64,000 bases of DNA, from the NCBI GenBank assembly GCA_021107855.1, contig JAIORZ010000002.1, positions 128,148 through 192,147 of the forward strand, written 5' to 3'. The translations under genes and the position numbers were made by a program. Every line of letters starts with the position of its first letter. The stretch's first letter is position 1. Shown one piece after another: positions 45,070 to 51,819 of this stretch. Below the pieces are notes generated by a model that saw only the letters and a program-made list of their open reading frames with translations, did not search any database and was not told where the DNA came from. Source of the stretch: an archaeon. Its GTDB lineage: Archaea; Nanobdellota; Nanobdellia; Pacearchaeales; GW2011-AR1.

Positions 45070-45872
45070 CAAAAACTATCCAAAGGAGACTTTATATTCT
45101 TAATCGAAGCCTGAGAAATCTGAGTATAAATCTGAGTTGTCTTAATATCCGAATGTCCAAGTAATTTTTGAATAATTCTCAAATCAGTCCCCTGCTCAAG
45201 CAAATGCGTAGCAAAAGAATGCCGAAGCAAATGAGGATAAACTCTTTTTTTAATTTCGGCTCTCTTCGCAGAATTTTTTAAAATTGCCTGAATTGTAGAA
45301 ACAGTAAGTTTCCCTCCACGATTAGATTCAAGTAGATATTTCCCATCACCAATTTTAATAAAATTTTCGAGCTCCTCTTTTATAGAATCAGGAATTTTTA
45401 CAAACCTATCTTTTTTACCTTTTGCCAATTTAATATGAATTAATCCTTCTTCAAAATTTAAATCATTTCTTTTGAGATTAACAATTTCACTAACTCTTAA
45501 CCCAGCCCCATAAAGAAGCTTTATTGCCAATCTATGTTTAATATTAGAGGTATTCTCAACCAAGTTTCTGATTTCTCCAATTGTCAATATCTCTGGAAGA
45601 ACTTTATTCCTTTTAATAACCGGAAGATTAATATTTTCATGTAAAACATTACGAAAGAAAAATTTAATTGCAAAACAATCTTTTGCAACAGAAGAAGGAT
45701 TCTGACTCTTAAGAAAATGAATTATATAATTTTCAAGTACTTTTTTATTTAACCCCCTTCCTTCGGAATATTTTAAGAACTTTTTCACAGAATATACATA
45801 TCCTTTAATCGTTTCCTTAGAAGAATTTCTAAGTCTTAGTTCCTTTTCTAATTTGGCTAAAAGACCTTTCAT
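45069..45872 (-). CDS. xerA: Tyrosine recombinase, XerA-like, probable integron integrase
   Basis: 267 residues from the ATG at 45872 (TATA at 45891-45900 fixes this over a TTG at 45878). N-terminal SAM-like core-binding domain (residues 1-85), catalytic domain with Arg126 (GAGLRVSE), Lys in LAKGKKDR, His214-Arg217 (HLLRHSFAT), His240 (LLGHSD) and Tyr249 (TTQIYTQ). It ends NIKSPLD, also a usual ending of integron integrases. The extra helix region (I2) found upstream of the HxxR box in bacterial IntI is absent, so the protein looks like archaeal XerA. Its stop overlaps the topA start. It lies beside a dif-like site and a cassette array, which supports an integrase role. Confidence 0.85.
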   Translation of the reverse strand: MKGLLAKLEKELRLRNSSKETIKGYVYSVKKFLKYSEGRGLNKKVLENYIIHFLKSQNPSSVAKDCFAIKFFFRNVLHENINLPVIKRNKVLPEILTIGEIRNLVENTSNIKHRLAIKLLYGAGLRVSEIVNLKRNDLNFEEGLIHIKLAKGKKDRFVKIPDSIKEELENFIKIGDGKYLLESNRGGKLTVSTIQAILKNSAKRAEIKKRVYPHLLRHSFATHLLEQGTDLRIIQKLLGHSDIKTTQIYTQISQASIKNIKSPLDSF

Positions 45873-45927
45873 ATTCAAATTAAGGTCGTAATATTTATAA
45901 AATTATGCTTTACACACTAATATAGAA

Positions 45928-45962
45928 TATACTGTTGAATAAACTCAACAGTATACCTTGTT
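45928..45962. other. Primary recombination site: 11-6-11 dif-like palindrome plus cassette junction (attI-like)
   Basis: TATACTGTTGA, spacer ATAAAC, then TCAACAGTATA: a perfect inverted repeat with the 11-6-11 geometry of Xer dif sites. Five bases later comes G/TTATATAC at 45960/45961, the left end of cassette 1 with the same G/TT as the three attC-like sites. It is 56-84 bases upstream of the recombinase start, so it could also act as an operator. Role inferred from position. Confidence 0.75.
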
Positions 45963-45970
45963 ATATACAA

Positions 45971-45984
45971 TTTTTGGGCTCGCC
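45971..45984 (+). repeat. Cassette 1 inverted repeat, left arm
   Basis: TTTTTGGGCTCGCC, perfect 14-bp inverted match to 46503-46516. It abuts the stop codon of the ImmA/IrrE-like gene. Confidence 0.85.
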
Positions 45985-46461
45985 TTACTCCTTTGGTGAA
46001 TATTGAGAAAGAGAAATAACTTCTAATCTATCTAACCATTTAATCCCATCCAATTTCTCACACCACTTTCGACTAAAATAATCTGCCTCAACTTTTTCTT
46101 GTGGTGTGTCGCCTTCTGGATATTTTTCCTTTTTGACATGTACTCTCTCCCATAATGCATAAGGTGAGAGTTGTGCTATTTGTTGTCTTGAAATCATATG
46201 TCCCAATTCTACATGTCCTATTTCATGAGCAATTACTTCCTCTAGATTATCAATACCCTCCTTGAGAATCATAATTAATTTGTCTGAAAAATATTTTAGA
46301 ATCCCTTTTCTAGGAGAATATTTATCTGAAAATATTTTGTAAATACCCATCCTGCTTAAATGGTCTTGTAACCTATAATCTTCAATATTCCCATCATGAT
46401 AACTAATTGAATCTTCTACAGATTGTTCAATTTCTCTTTCTCTTGAAATGTTTAGAGTCAT
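45985..46461 (-). CDS. Cassette 1 gene: ImmA/IrrE-like HExxH metallopeptidase
   Basis: 158 residues. The zinc site is VIAHEIGHVELGHMI (about 79-93), with a downstream acid in EKVEADYFSRKW (about 122), the arrangement of ImmA/IrrE-type peptidases that cut repressors or antitoxins. No HTH is fused. Transcribed against the direction of the other two cassette genes, with its own TATA box TTTAATATAG (46481-46490, minus strand) 20 bases before the start. Base usage is T/G-rich compared with the chromosome. A toxin, anti-repressor or phage-defence role is possible but not shown. Confidence 0.75.
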   Translation of the reverse strand: MTLNISREREIEQSVEDSISYHDGNIEDYRLQDHLSRMGIYKIFSDKYSPRKGILKYFSDKLIMILKEGIDNLEEVIAHEIGHVELGHMISRQQIAQLSPYALWERVHVKKEKYPEGDTPQEKVEADYFSRKWCEKLDGIKWLDRLEVISLSQYSPKE

Positions 46462-46502
46462 ATTTAATTGGAATCGAATTCTATATTAAAAATCTTCTGA
46501 AC

Positions 46503-46516
46503 GGCGAGCCCAAAAA
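46503..46516 (-). repeat. Cassette 1 inverted repeat, right arm
   Basis: GGCGAGCCCAAAAA on the plus strand, complementary to 45971-45984. A second stem, TTTGCCAG (46531-46538) with CTGGCAAA (46570-46577), lies between it and attC1. Confidence 0.85.
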
Positions 46517-46580
46517 CTCTTCGGACGAAGTTTGCCAGAACTCCGTTCCGCCTTCGGCTCCTCTCGTAACTGGCAAAGTA

Positions 46581-46708
46581 TATAACAGGGCTTAAACGGT
46601 TCGCAACGACCGCCTTCGGCTATTTTGCCAGGCAAAATTCGTTACTCTCCCAAATTTGCGAATTCGCTTTGCTCATTCAGCAAACTTCGCTTAAGCCCGA
46701 TGTTATGT
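46581..46708 (+). other. attC-like site 1
   Basis: Outer arms ATAACA/TGTTAT and inner arms GGGCTTAA/TTAAGCCC enclose about 95 bases with secondary hairpins (for example ATTTTGCC/GGCAAAAT). The 3' arm has two extra bases (GA), as in attC sites with unpaired bases. Joining point G/TT at 46702/46703. The left arm TATATAACA is the reverse complement of the cassette's own left end TGTTATATA at 45959-45967. Confidence 0.8.
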
Positions 46709-46712
46709 TCAA

Positions 46713-46729
46713 TAAATCTAGAGCCCACC
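46713..46729 (+). repeat. Cassette 2 inverted repeat, left arm
   Basis: TAAATCTAGAGCCCACC pairs with 47721-47737 (16 of 17). It starts 10 bases after the cassette 2 junction. Confidence 0.85.
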
Positions 46730-46735
46730 AAAAAA

Positions 46736-46745
46736 CTTAAATAAT
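46736..46745 (+). promoter_or_regulatory. TATA box of the cassette 2 gene
   Basis: CTTAAATAAT, 20-29 bases before the ATG at 46765, inside the cassette. It implies the cassette gene does not need a promoter at the primary site. Confidence 0.6.
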
Positions 46746-46764
46746 TTCACAACATCTTACAATT

Positions 46765-47715
46765 ATGGTTAATAAAAAAGAATCATCTCGTGGTAAAGTA
46801 AATAATGATATGATGCTATCAATTTTAGACTATGCTCGACTTGCACCTAGTTCACACAATACTCAACCTTGGAAATTTTCGATAAGTGAAAGTAAAATTC
46901 AGATTTTACCTGATTTGAAAAAAGCATTAAGCATTGCTGATCCAGTTCATAGGGAACTTTTTATTTCATTAGGTTGCGCTATTTCAAATTTGGAAATTGC
47001 TGCGAATCATTATGGTTATGCAATAAATATAGATCACCCTAAGCAAAAAACAGACCCCATAAGAATTATTCTGGAAAAATTAAAAAAGGACGCTCAAGAC
47101 TTTCCACAATTAAAACGTAGATATACTGATAGGGGCAAGTACTCCCAAAAACCTCTTCCAAAAGACTTGTTGAAGAATTGCAGAGAATTATGTAAAGAAG
47201 GAATTCATTTGGAACTTCTCGTTGATGAGGATAAAGAATACATTGCAAGGATGGTATATGAAGGAGATATAATTCAATTTAATAATCCACAATATAGGAA
47301 AGAGTTAGCTTATTGGCTCAGGAAAGGAGTTTTGGATGGTGGAAAAATTTCCAATGCAGTAGGAGCATTCGTGGTTTCTACTTTTAACCTTGGAAAAACA
47401 ATAGGCAAAAAGGAATTATCACTTATATTAAGTTCTCCTGTGTATGCAGTATTAGGTTCAGAAAATGATAATTTGGTTGATTGGATAAATATTGGAATTT
47501 CTTATGAGAGGATTGCTTTATACTTGAGCTCCATAGGTATTTCAAACCATCCAATGAACCAAGGATTGTTGGAATTGTCAGATCATAGAAAAAGGATAAC
47601 TGAAACCTGTGAAAACATTAGTTATGCACAATTTGGATTTAGAATTGGTTACAATGAAAAGACTCAAAGAAAAAGTAGTCCAAGATTCAAATTAAATGAA
47701 CTTTTAGTTTCTTGA
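46765..47715 (+). CDS. Cassette 2 gene: Acg-type nitroreductase-family protein
   Basis: 316 residues. LDYARLAPSSHNTQPWKFSI (about 20-39) is the FMN-contact opening of the nitroreductase/Acg family; the second half has SLILSSPVYAVLGSENDN and a C-terminal region with SYERIALYLSSIGISNHPMNQ, as in Acg-like proteins. Such proteins are thought to bind FMN and may sequester it or reduce nitro compounds. G exceeds C on the coding strand (in 47281-47340: 16 G, 6 C), opposite to host genes. Followed by attC2 in the normal integron orientation. Confidence 0.82.
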   Translation: MVNKKESSRGKVNNDMMLSILDYARLAPSSHNTQPWKFSISESKIQILPDLKKALSIADPVHRELFISLGCAISNLEIAANHYGYAINIDHPKQKTDPIRIILEKLKKDAQDFPQLKRRYTDRGKYSQKPLPKDLLKNCRELCKEGIHLELLVDEDKEYIARMVYEGDIIQFNNPQYRKELAYWLRKGVLDGGKISNAVGAFVVSTFNLGKTIGKKELSLILSSPVYAVLGSENDNLVDWINIGISYERIALYLSSIGISNHPMNQGLLELSDHRKRITETCENISYAQFGFRIGYNEKTQRKSSPRFKLNELLVS

Positions 47716-47720
47716 TAGTA

Positions 47721-47737
47721 GGTGGGCTCCAGATTTA
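47721..47737 (-). repeat. Cassette 2 inverted repeat, right arm
   Basis: GGTGGGCTCCAGATTTA on the plus strand, complementary to 46713-46729 except one base. It lies 6 bases after the stop codon. Confidence 0.85.
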
Positions 47738-47787
47738 CTCTAAAATTTTCCTTCGGAACGTTGCACTAAATTTCAGCTCTTTGAGGA

Positions 47788-47879
47788 ATATAACAAGGAT
47801 TTAGAGATTCCAGAAACTTGCAGTTTCTTCCATCCAGATTTTTGCTTCGCAAAAACTTCTCTAAATCCCGATGTTAGAC
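47788..47879 (+). other. attC-like site 2
   Basis: Left arm ATAACA; inner arms GGATTTAGAGA/TCTCTAAATCC are a perfect 11-bp match; right end GATGTTAGAC fits the integron consensus GTTRRRY. Two internal hairpins (AGAAACT/AGTTTCT and TTTTTGC/GCAAAAA). Joining point 47873/47874. The left arm GAATATAACA is the reverse complement, with one mismatch, of the junction TG/TTATGTTC at the left end of cassette 2. Confidence 0.85.
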
Positions 47880-47883
47880 AAAA

Positions 47884-47897
47884 TCGAAAGAAAGACC
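47884..47897 (+). repeat. Cassette 3 inverted repeat, left arm
   Basis: TCGAAAGAAAGACC, perfect inverted match to 48619-48632. Confidence 0.85.
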
Positions 47898-47961
47898 TAA
47901 AAACGGAAAAGATCCCCAGAAAAAAGAGATTGACTACTATTTAGTGGTTAAAAATAGAAGG

Positions 47962-47972
47962 ATTTAAATACT
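47962..47972 (+). promoter_or_regulatory. TATA box of the cassette 3 gene
   Basis: ATTTAAATACT lies 22-32 bases before the ATG at 47994, within the cassette. Confidence 0.6.
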
Positions 47973-47993
47973 TGCTACTTATACACACACAAT

Positions 47994-48551
47994 ATGCTGG
48001 TAGACAAACTTCAAAGAGCAATTCTGAAATTCCAAGCGGATGTAGAAACAGAATTAGATGTAAAAATAGGTGACATCAAGTTAGAACCATGGACTAAAGT
48101 TCATTCTCATATAAAAAGTGAAGTAGGTGGATCCGTTCCAGCTTGGTTTACAATATATCTTAATGGTCGTTGTGGATTAACCGACCTATTTATGACAGAA
48201 CATATGGCTAGTTATTATGATGGTGAACCTTATGTATTTCATAGCATCAATCCTTTAGCGCACGTATTACCTCACAATTTAGTAGACTGGACTGCTGTCC
48301 ACGAAATGGCTCATCTCGGAAATGAGGCTATTTTAAATTCAGAAAAATTTAGAGATGTTAGACACGGATCAAAAATACCTGAAAGATTAGCAAATTACAT
48401 CGCAGATAAAATAATTGGTGAAAAAATAGGCCTATCTGTTTTTACAAGATTAGCAACCTGTACAGATGATAGATCATATAATTTATTTAATGGAAAAACA
48501 CCTGCAGCATTAAATGTGTTTTTATCTTCTGAACAAAATTATCGTAGGTAA
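47994..48551 (+). CDS. Cassette 3 gene: HExxH putative metallopeptidase
   Basis: 185 residues. Zinc motif WTAVHEMAHLGNEA (His at about 103 and 107), followed by a helical region (IPERLANYIADKIIGEKIGL) that may supply the third ligand. No signal peptide. Not recognised beyond the zincin-like motif; it is not an obvious relative of the cassette 1 protein. Composition is unlike the host. Followed by an intercassette region of nested hairpins and attC3. Confidence 0.65.
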   Translation: MLVDKLQRAILKFQADVETELDVKIGDIKLEPWTKVHSHIKSEVGGSVPAWFTIYLNGRCGLTDLFMTEHMASYYDGEPYVFHSINPLAHVLPHNLVDWTAVHEMAHLGNEAILNSEKFRDVRHGSKIPERLANYIADKIIGEKIGLSVFTRLATCTDDRSYNLFNGKTPAALNVFLSSEQNYRR

Positions 48552-48740
48552 TGATCAAGTATATGGGTTTCTGGGGGGCTCTTGATTCTTTTATATAAAT
48601 GGACTTCGTCCTTGATACGGTCTTTCTTTCGACTCTGAGGGATTTTTTTGACTTCGTCAAAAAATCGTTGCTCTATCCCTTGGTCTGGGAATTAATGTAT
48701 TGACGTGCACAATCCTGCGAAGATTGCACAACCCAGACTC
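48552..48740 (+). other. Hairpin-rich 3' region of cassette 3
   Basis: No gene seen. It holds the right arm of the cassette 3 inverted repeat (GGTCTTTCTTTCGA, 48619-48632) and a stack of stems: GGACTTCGTCC (48601-48611), TTTTTTGACTTCGTCAAAAA, AGGGAT/ATCCCT, GTCTGGG (48683-48689)/CCCAGAC (48732-48738), and TGCACAATC/GATTGCA. The last pair encloses the stretch just before attC3, so the terminal structure extends beyond the core site. Confidence 0.6.
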
Positions 48741-48828
48741 GCCTAACAGGAATTTAACGGTTCCGAAACCTTGCAGGTTTCGCCACCCAAATCGCCTTCG
48801 GCGACTTCGTTAAATCCCAATGTTGGCT
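48741..48828 (+). other. attC-like site 3 (array end)
   Basis: GCCTAACA (fits RYYYAAC) and ATGTTGGC outer arms, ATTTAACG/CGTTAAAT inner arms, two hairpins (GAAACC/GGTTTC and TCGCC/GGCGA). Joining point 48822/48823. The left arm matches the left end of cassette 3 (TG/TTAGAC) better than the right arm beside it, as expected for the final site where the right half comes from the insertion target. No gene is seen between here and 49042; this 213-base stretch is AT-rich with the serpin TATA box near 49010-49021. Confidence 0.82.
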
Positions 48829-49041
48829 TCTTAACGAAAAGTCTCCAAAACTTCTTTCACCCCTGACGTCAAGCCAAACAACCATACAGATTTAATAAAA
48901 AGGAGTTGTATCATCATCCCTTCAAAACATTTGACAAAACCCTCGTCATTAAAATTCAATATATTAATATTCTCCCCGCCCTCACTCCAAACCAATTCGG
49001 AGCCAAAAAAGCATTTATATACTAGCTAGACATTGACTAAC

Positions 49042-50304
49042 ATGGACAAAAAGATTTTAGCAATCGGGATAGTGCTCCTCATGATAGCCGTCGCAACCGC
49101 CACAACAGTATTATTTCTTTTCCCCTATCAGCCAGACAAACCCCCGCAGGCAGACGGCACCGGCTCGACACAACAAGGAATCCAAGAAGTCGTAAACGCC
49201 AACAACCAATTCGCATTCGACCTATATTCAAAATTAGACGAGTCCGAACAAGGAAACATCTTCTACTCACCCTACAGCATTTCCACCGCTTTAGCAATGA
49301 CCTACGAAGGCGCAAAAGGACAAACAGCAGACGAGATGAAATCCGTTTTCCACTTCCCAGAGAACGACATATTAAGACCAAATTCCGCCGCAATCTACAA
49401 CAACATCAATAAAGAAGGAAAAGATTACGAGTTAAAAACCGGAAACGCCCTATGGGCCCAATACGATTACCAATTTCTCGAAGATTACACAAGCAGAGTA
49501 GAAAAATATTATGGCGGCAAATTAGCCAACCTCGATTTCAAACAAGAAACAGAAAAATCAAGACAGATAATTAACACATTTATTGAAGAACAGACTAACG
49601 ACAAAATCAAAAATTTAATCCCAGAAGGAGTTCTTGATTCAATGACAAGATTGGTTCTTACAAATGCGATATATTTCAAAGGAACTTGGGAATGGGAGTT
49701 CGACGAATCTAACACCCGCGAACAAGATTTCAAAATAACATCCACAGACATCGTGAAAACCCCAATGATGCACATGAGTCCAGAAAAAACAACATTCAAT
49801 TATGCCGACACCGAAGACCTACAAATCCTAGAATTACCCTACAAAGGCGGAGATATTTCCATGTTAATATTATTACCAACCGAAAACCTCAACTCGATAG
49901 AACCCTCCTTAACAGCAGAAAAACTTAATGAATACAAAACACAAATGACCGAAACAAAATTAGATTCAATATCATTTCCCAAATTCGAATTCGACAGCAA
50001 ATATTTTATGAAAGGGACATTAAGTACAATGGGAATGCCAACCGCTTTTGGCAACGCCGATTTTTCAGGCATGGACGGAACAAAAAATTTACAAATCAGC
50101 CAAGTAATCCATCAGGCCTTTGTTAAAGTTGACGAAAAAGGCACAGAAGCAGCAGCCGCAACAGCCGTAGTTATGAGAGAAACATCAATGAGCCCAACAA
50201 GAAATATCTTTAGAGCAGACCACCCATTTATCTTCATAATTCAAGAAAAAGAAACAGGAAACATCCTATTTATAGGAAGAGTCAACGACCCAACCCAACA
50301 ATAA
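49042..50304 (+). CDS. Serpin (serine protease inhibitor), exported
   Basis: 420 residues from the ATG at 49042 (TATA box CATTTATATAC 21-32 bases upstream). N-terminal membrane anchor or signal (ILAIGIVLLMIAVATATTVLF), then a full serpin fold: FYSPYSISTALAMTYEGAKG, VLTNAIYFKGTWEWEFD, MMHMSPEKTTFNY, LPYKGGDISMLILLP, hinge KGTEAAAATAVVMRE and C-terminal ADHPFIFIIQEKETGNILFIG. The hinge is Ala-rich, so it should be inhibitory. The cleavage bond by counting lies near RETSMS. Host-like codon use. A target could be a surface protease such as the S8 protein at 32192-34843. Confidence 0.93.
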   Translation: MDKKILAIGIVLLMIAVATATTVLFLFPYQPDKPPQADGTGSTQQGIQEVVNANNQFAFDLYSKLDESEQGNIFYSPYSISTALAMTYEGAKGQTADEMKSVFHFPENDILRPNSAAIYNNINKEGKDYELKTGNALWAQYDYQFLEDYTSRVEKYYGGKLANLDFKQETEKSRQIINTFIEEQTNDKIKNLIPEGVLDSMTRLVLTNAIYFKGTWEWEFDESNTREQDFKITSTDIVKTPMMHMSPEKTTFNYADTEDLQILELPYKGGDISMLILLPTENLNSIEPSLTAEKLNEYKTQMTETKLDSISFPKFEFDSKYFMKGTLSTMGMPTAFGNADFSGMDGTKNLQISQVIHQAFVKVDEKGTEAAAATAVVMRETSMSPTRNIFRADHPFIFIIQEKETGNILFIGRVNDPTQQ

Positions 50305-50372
50305 ATTCTCCATCTAGATACTTTCCCCAAACATTAACAAAAACTTAAAAACATCAACTCCTACATTCCCCC

Positions 50373-51395
50373 ATGAACCCAAAAGAAAAATTCGACCTAG
50401 TAAAAAGAGGCACAGCAGAAATCATCGGAGAAAACGAGCTACAAAAACTCTTAGAATCAAATAAAGAACCCGCAGTCTACATCGGAATCGCGCCAACAGG
50501 AATTCCACACATCGGCTACTTCGTCTGGGCGCTAAAAGTCGCAGACCTCCTAAACGCAGGCTTCCGAGTCAAAATTCTCCTAGCCGACCTCCACGCCGCC
50601 CTAGACAACACGCCATGGGAAGTCCTCGAACACCGATACAACTTCTACGCAAAAATAATCCCCCCAATGATAAAAGCAATGGGCGCGAACATAGAAAAAC
50701 TCGAATTCATAAAAGGTTCAAACTTCCAACTCTCAAAAGAATACATTCTCGACATCTTCAAAATGTCAAGCATAACATCAGTCCACGACTGCCACAAAGC
50801 CGCAAGCGAAGTCGTAAAACTCGGCAACTCCCCAAAACTCTCAGGCTACATCTACCCACTCATGCAAGCCCTCGACGAAGAATACCTAAAAGTCGACATG
50901 CAAATCGGAGCGGTAGACCAAAGAAAAATCTTCGTATTAGCAAGAGAACAGCTCCCAAAACTCGGATACAAAAAACGAGTCGAACTGATGGTACCATTCC
51001 TCCCAGGACTCATAGGAAAGAAAATGTCATCATCCACAGAAGCCTCAAAAATAAGTCTAATAGATAGTCCAGAAACAATCCGAAAGAAAGTCAAATCAGC
51101 AGACTTCGAAGAAGGCAATCCAGACAACGGCACAATGGCATTCTTCGAACACATCGCCTTCGTCTTACTCCAAGATAAAAACGAAAAACTCCTAGTTGAA
51201 CGCTCAGAAAAATTCGGAGGCAACCTCGAATTCGAAAACTACCAAGCTCTAAAAAAAGCAGTCAAAGAAAAATCAATCCATCCTCTCGACGTCAAAAACA
51301 CAGCGTCACAATATATCACAAGTCTTCTATCGGAAATTGAATCTCAAAGAGAAGAACTCGAAAAATTAGAAAAACTAGCCTACCCAACTTCATAG
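50373..51395 (+). CDS. tyrS: Tyrosyl-tRNA synthetase, archaeal type
   Basis: 340 residues. Class I core with HIGH-like PTGIPHIGY (about 41-50), YIYPLMQALDEEYLKVDMQIGAVDQRKIF, and KMSSS (about 216-220). Size and sequence are of the archaeal/eukaryotic clade, without the bacterial C-terminal S4 domain. It charges the tRNA-Tyr with a C1-G72 pair seen at 6992-7062. Confidence 0.96.
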   Translation: MNPKEKFDLVKRGTAEIIGENELQKLLESNKEPAVYIGIAPTGIPHIGYFVWALKVADLLNAGFRVKILLADLHAALDNTPWEVLEHRYNFYAKIIPPMIKAMGANIEKLEFIKGSNFQLSKEYILDIFKMSSITSVHDCHKAASEVVKLGNSPKLSGYIYPLMQALDEEYLKVDMQIGAVDQRKIFVLAREQLPKLGYKKRVELMVPFLPGLIGKKMSSSTEASKISLIDSPETIRKKVKSADFEEGNPDNGTMAFFEHIAFVLLQDKNEKLLVERSEKFGGNLEFENYQALKKAVKEKSIHPLDVKNTASQYITSLLSEIESQREELEKLEKLAYPTS

Positions 51396-51403
51396 AAACA
51401 AAA

Positions 51404-51781
51404 ATGCAAAATAACCCAAGACAAATAAGATATAACAAACAAACAGATATTTCAGAACAAATCGACCTGAGACACCAATGGACATTCTTCATATTGAACG
51501 CAAGAAGAGAATCTAGAGACATCACACAAAAAATAGTAAATTACTTTTCTTCTCATACAGATTTTTCTGCATGCAACGAACTAGAAAAACTGGAAAGCGG
51601 AATAATAATTCCAAAAGGCTCACTTTTTGGAAAACTCATAACACTAAAATCCAATGTGGGGAAGATGGAAGCAAAAGATTATTCTAAAATCTACGACACA
51701 AAAAAATGGCATTACGACAGAACTCTAAAACCAATGAGCGATATTGAATTAGATATATACGCCATGAAATTCAGAAACTAA
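51404..51781 (+). CDS. Hypothetical protein, 125 residues, downstream of tyrS
   Basis: Not recognised. Soluble; middle region GIIIPKGSLFGKLITLKSNV looks like a small beta domain. 8 bases after the tyrS stop, so co-transcribed. Base usage is less C-biased than tyrS. Confidence 0.6.
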   Translation: MQNNPRQIRYNKQTDISEQIDLRHQWTFFILNARRESRDITQKIVNYFSSHTDFSACNELEKLESGIIIPKGSLFGKLITLKSNVGKMEAKDYSKIYDTKKWHYDRTLKPMSDIELDIYAMKFRN

Positions 51782-51819
51782 TTCCAAACAAATAAAAACC
51801 TCCATCTAATTATCCTACC

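Larger units (their letters stand above)
45069..48828. mobile_element. Integron-like element: recombinase, primary site, three cassettes with attC-like sites
   Basis: Canonical integron layout read by eye. A tyrosine recombinase gene (45069-45872) is transcribed away from a primary site (45928-45962). Three cassettes follow: 45961-46702 (ImmA/IrrE-like gene, reversed), 46703-47873 (nitroreductase), 47874-48822 (HExxH protein). Each ends in a folded site whose outer arms carry TAACA and TGTT, with joining point G/TT. In each cassette the first bases match the reverse complement of the left arm of its own terminal site, as expected if cassettes insert as circles. Composition of the cassettes departs from the chromosome. 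What is inferred: that the neighbouring recombinase moves them. Confidence 0.85.

Noticed and set aside
46407..46595. A 62-codon plus-strand frame running from inside the ImmA/IrrE-like gene into attC-like site 1
   Set aside because: It overlaps the opposite-strand cassette gene and a structured region, has no TATA box at leaderless distance, and has no recognisable protein features.
48640..48740. A possible fourth attC-like site made of the stacked hairpins before attC3
   Set aside because: Stems such as GTCTGGG/CCCAGAC are present, but the TAACA and TGTTA arms and the G/TT junction are missing. It is better read as an extension of attC3 or a decayed site.
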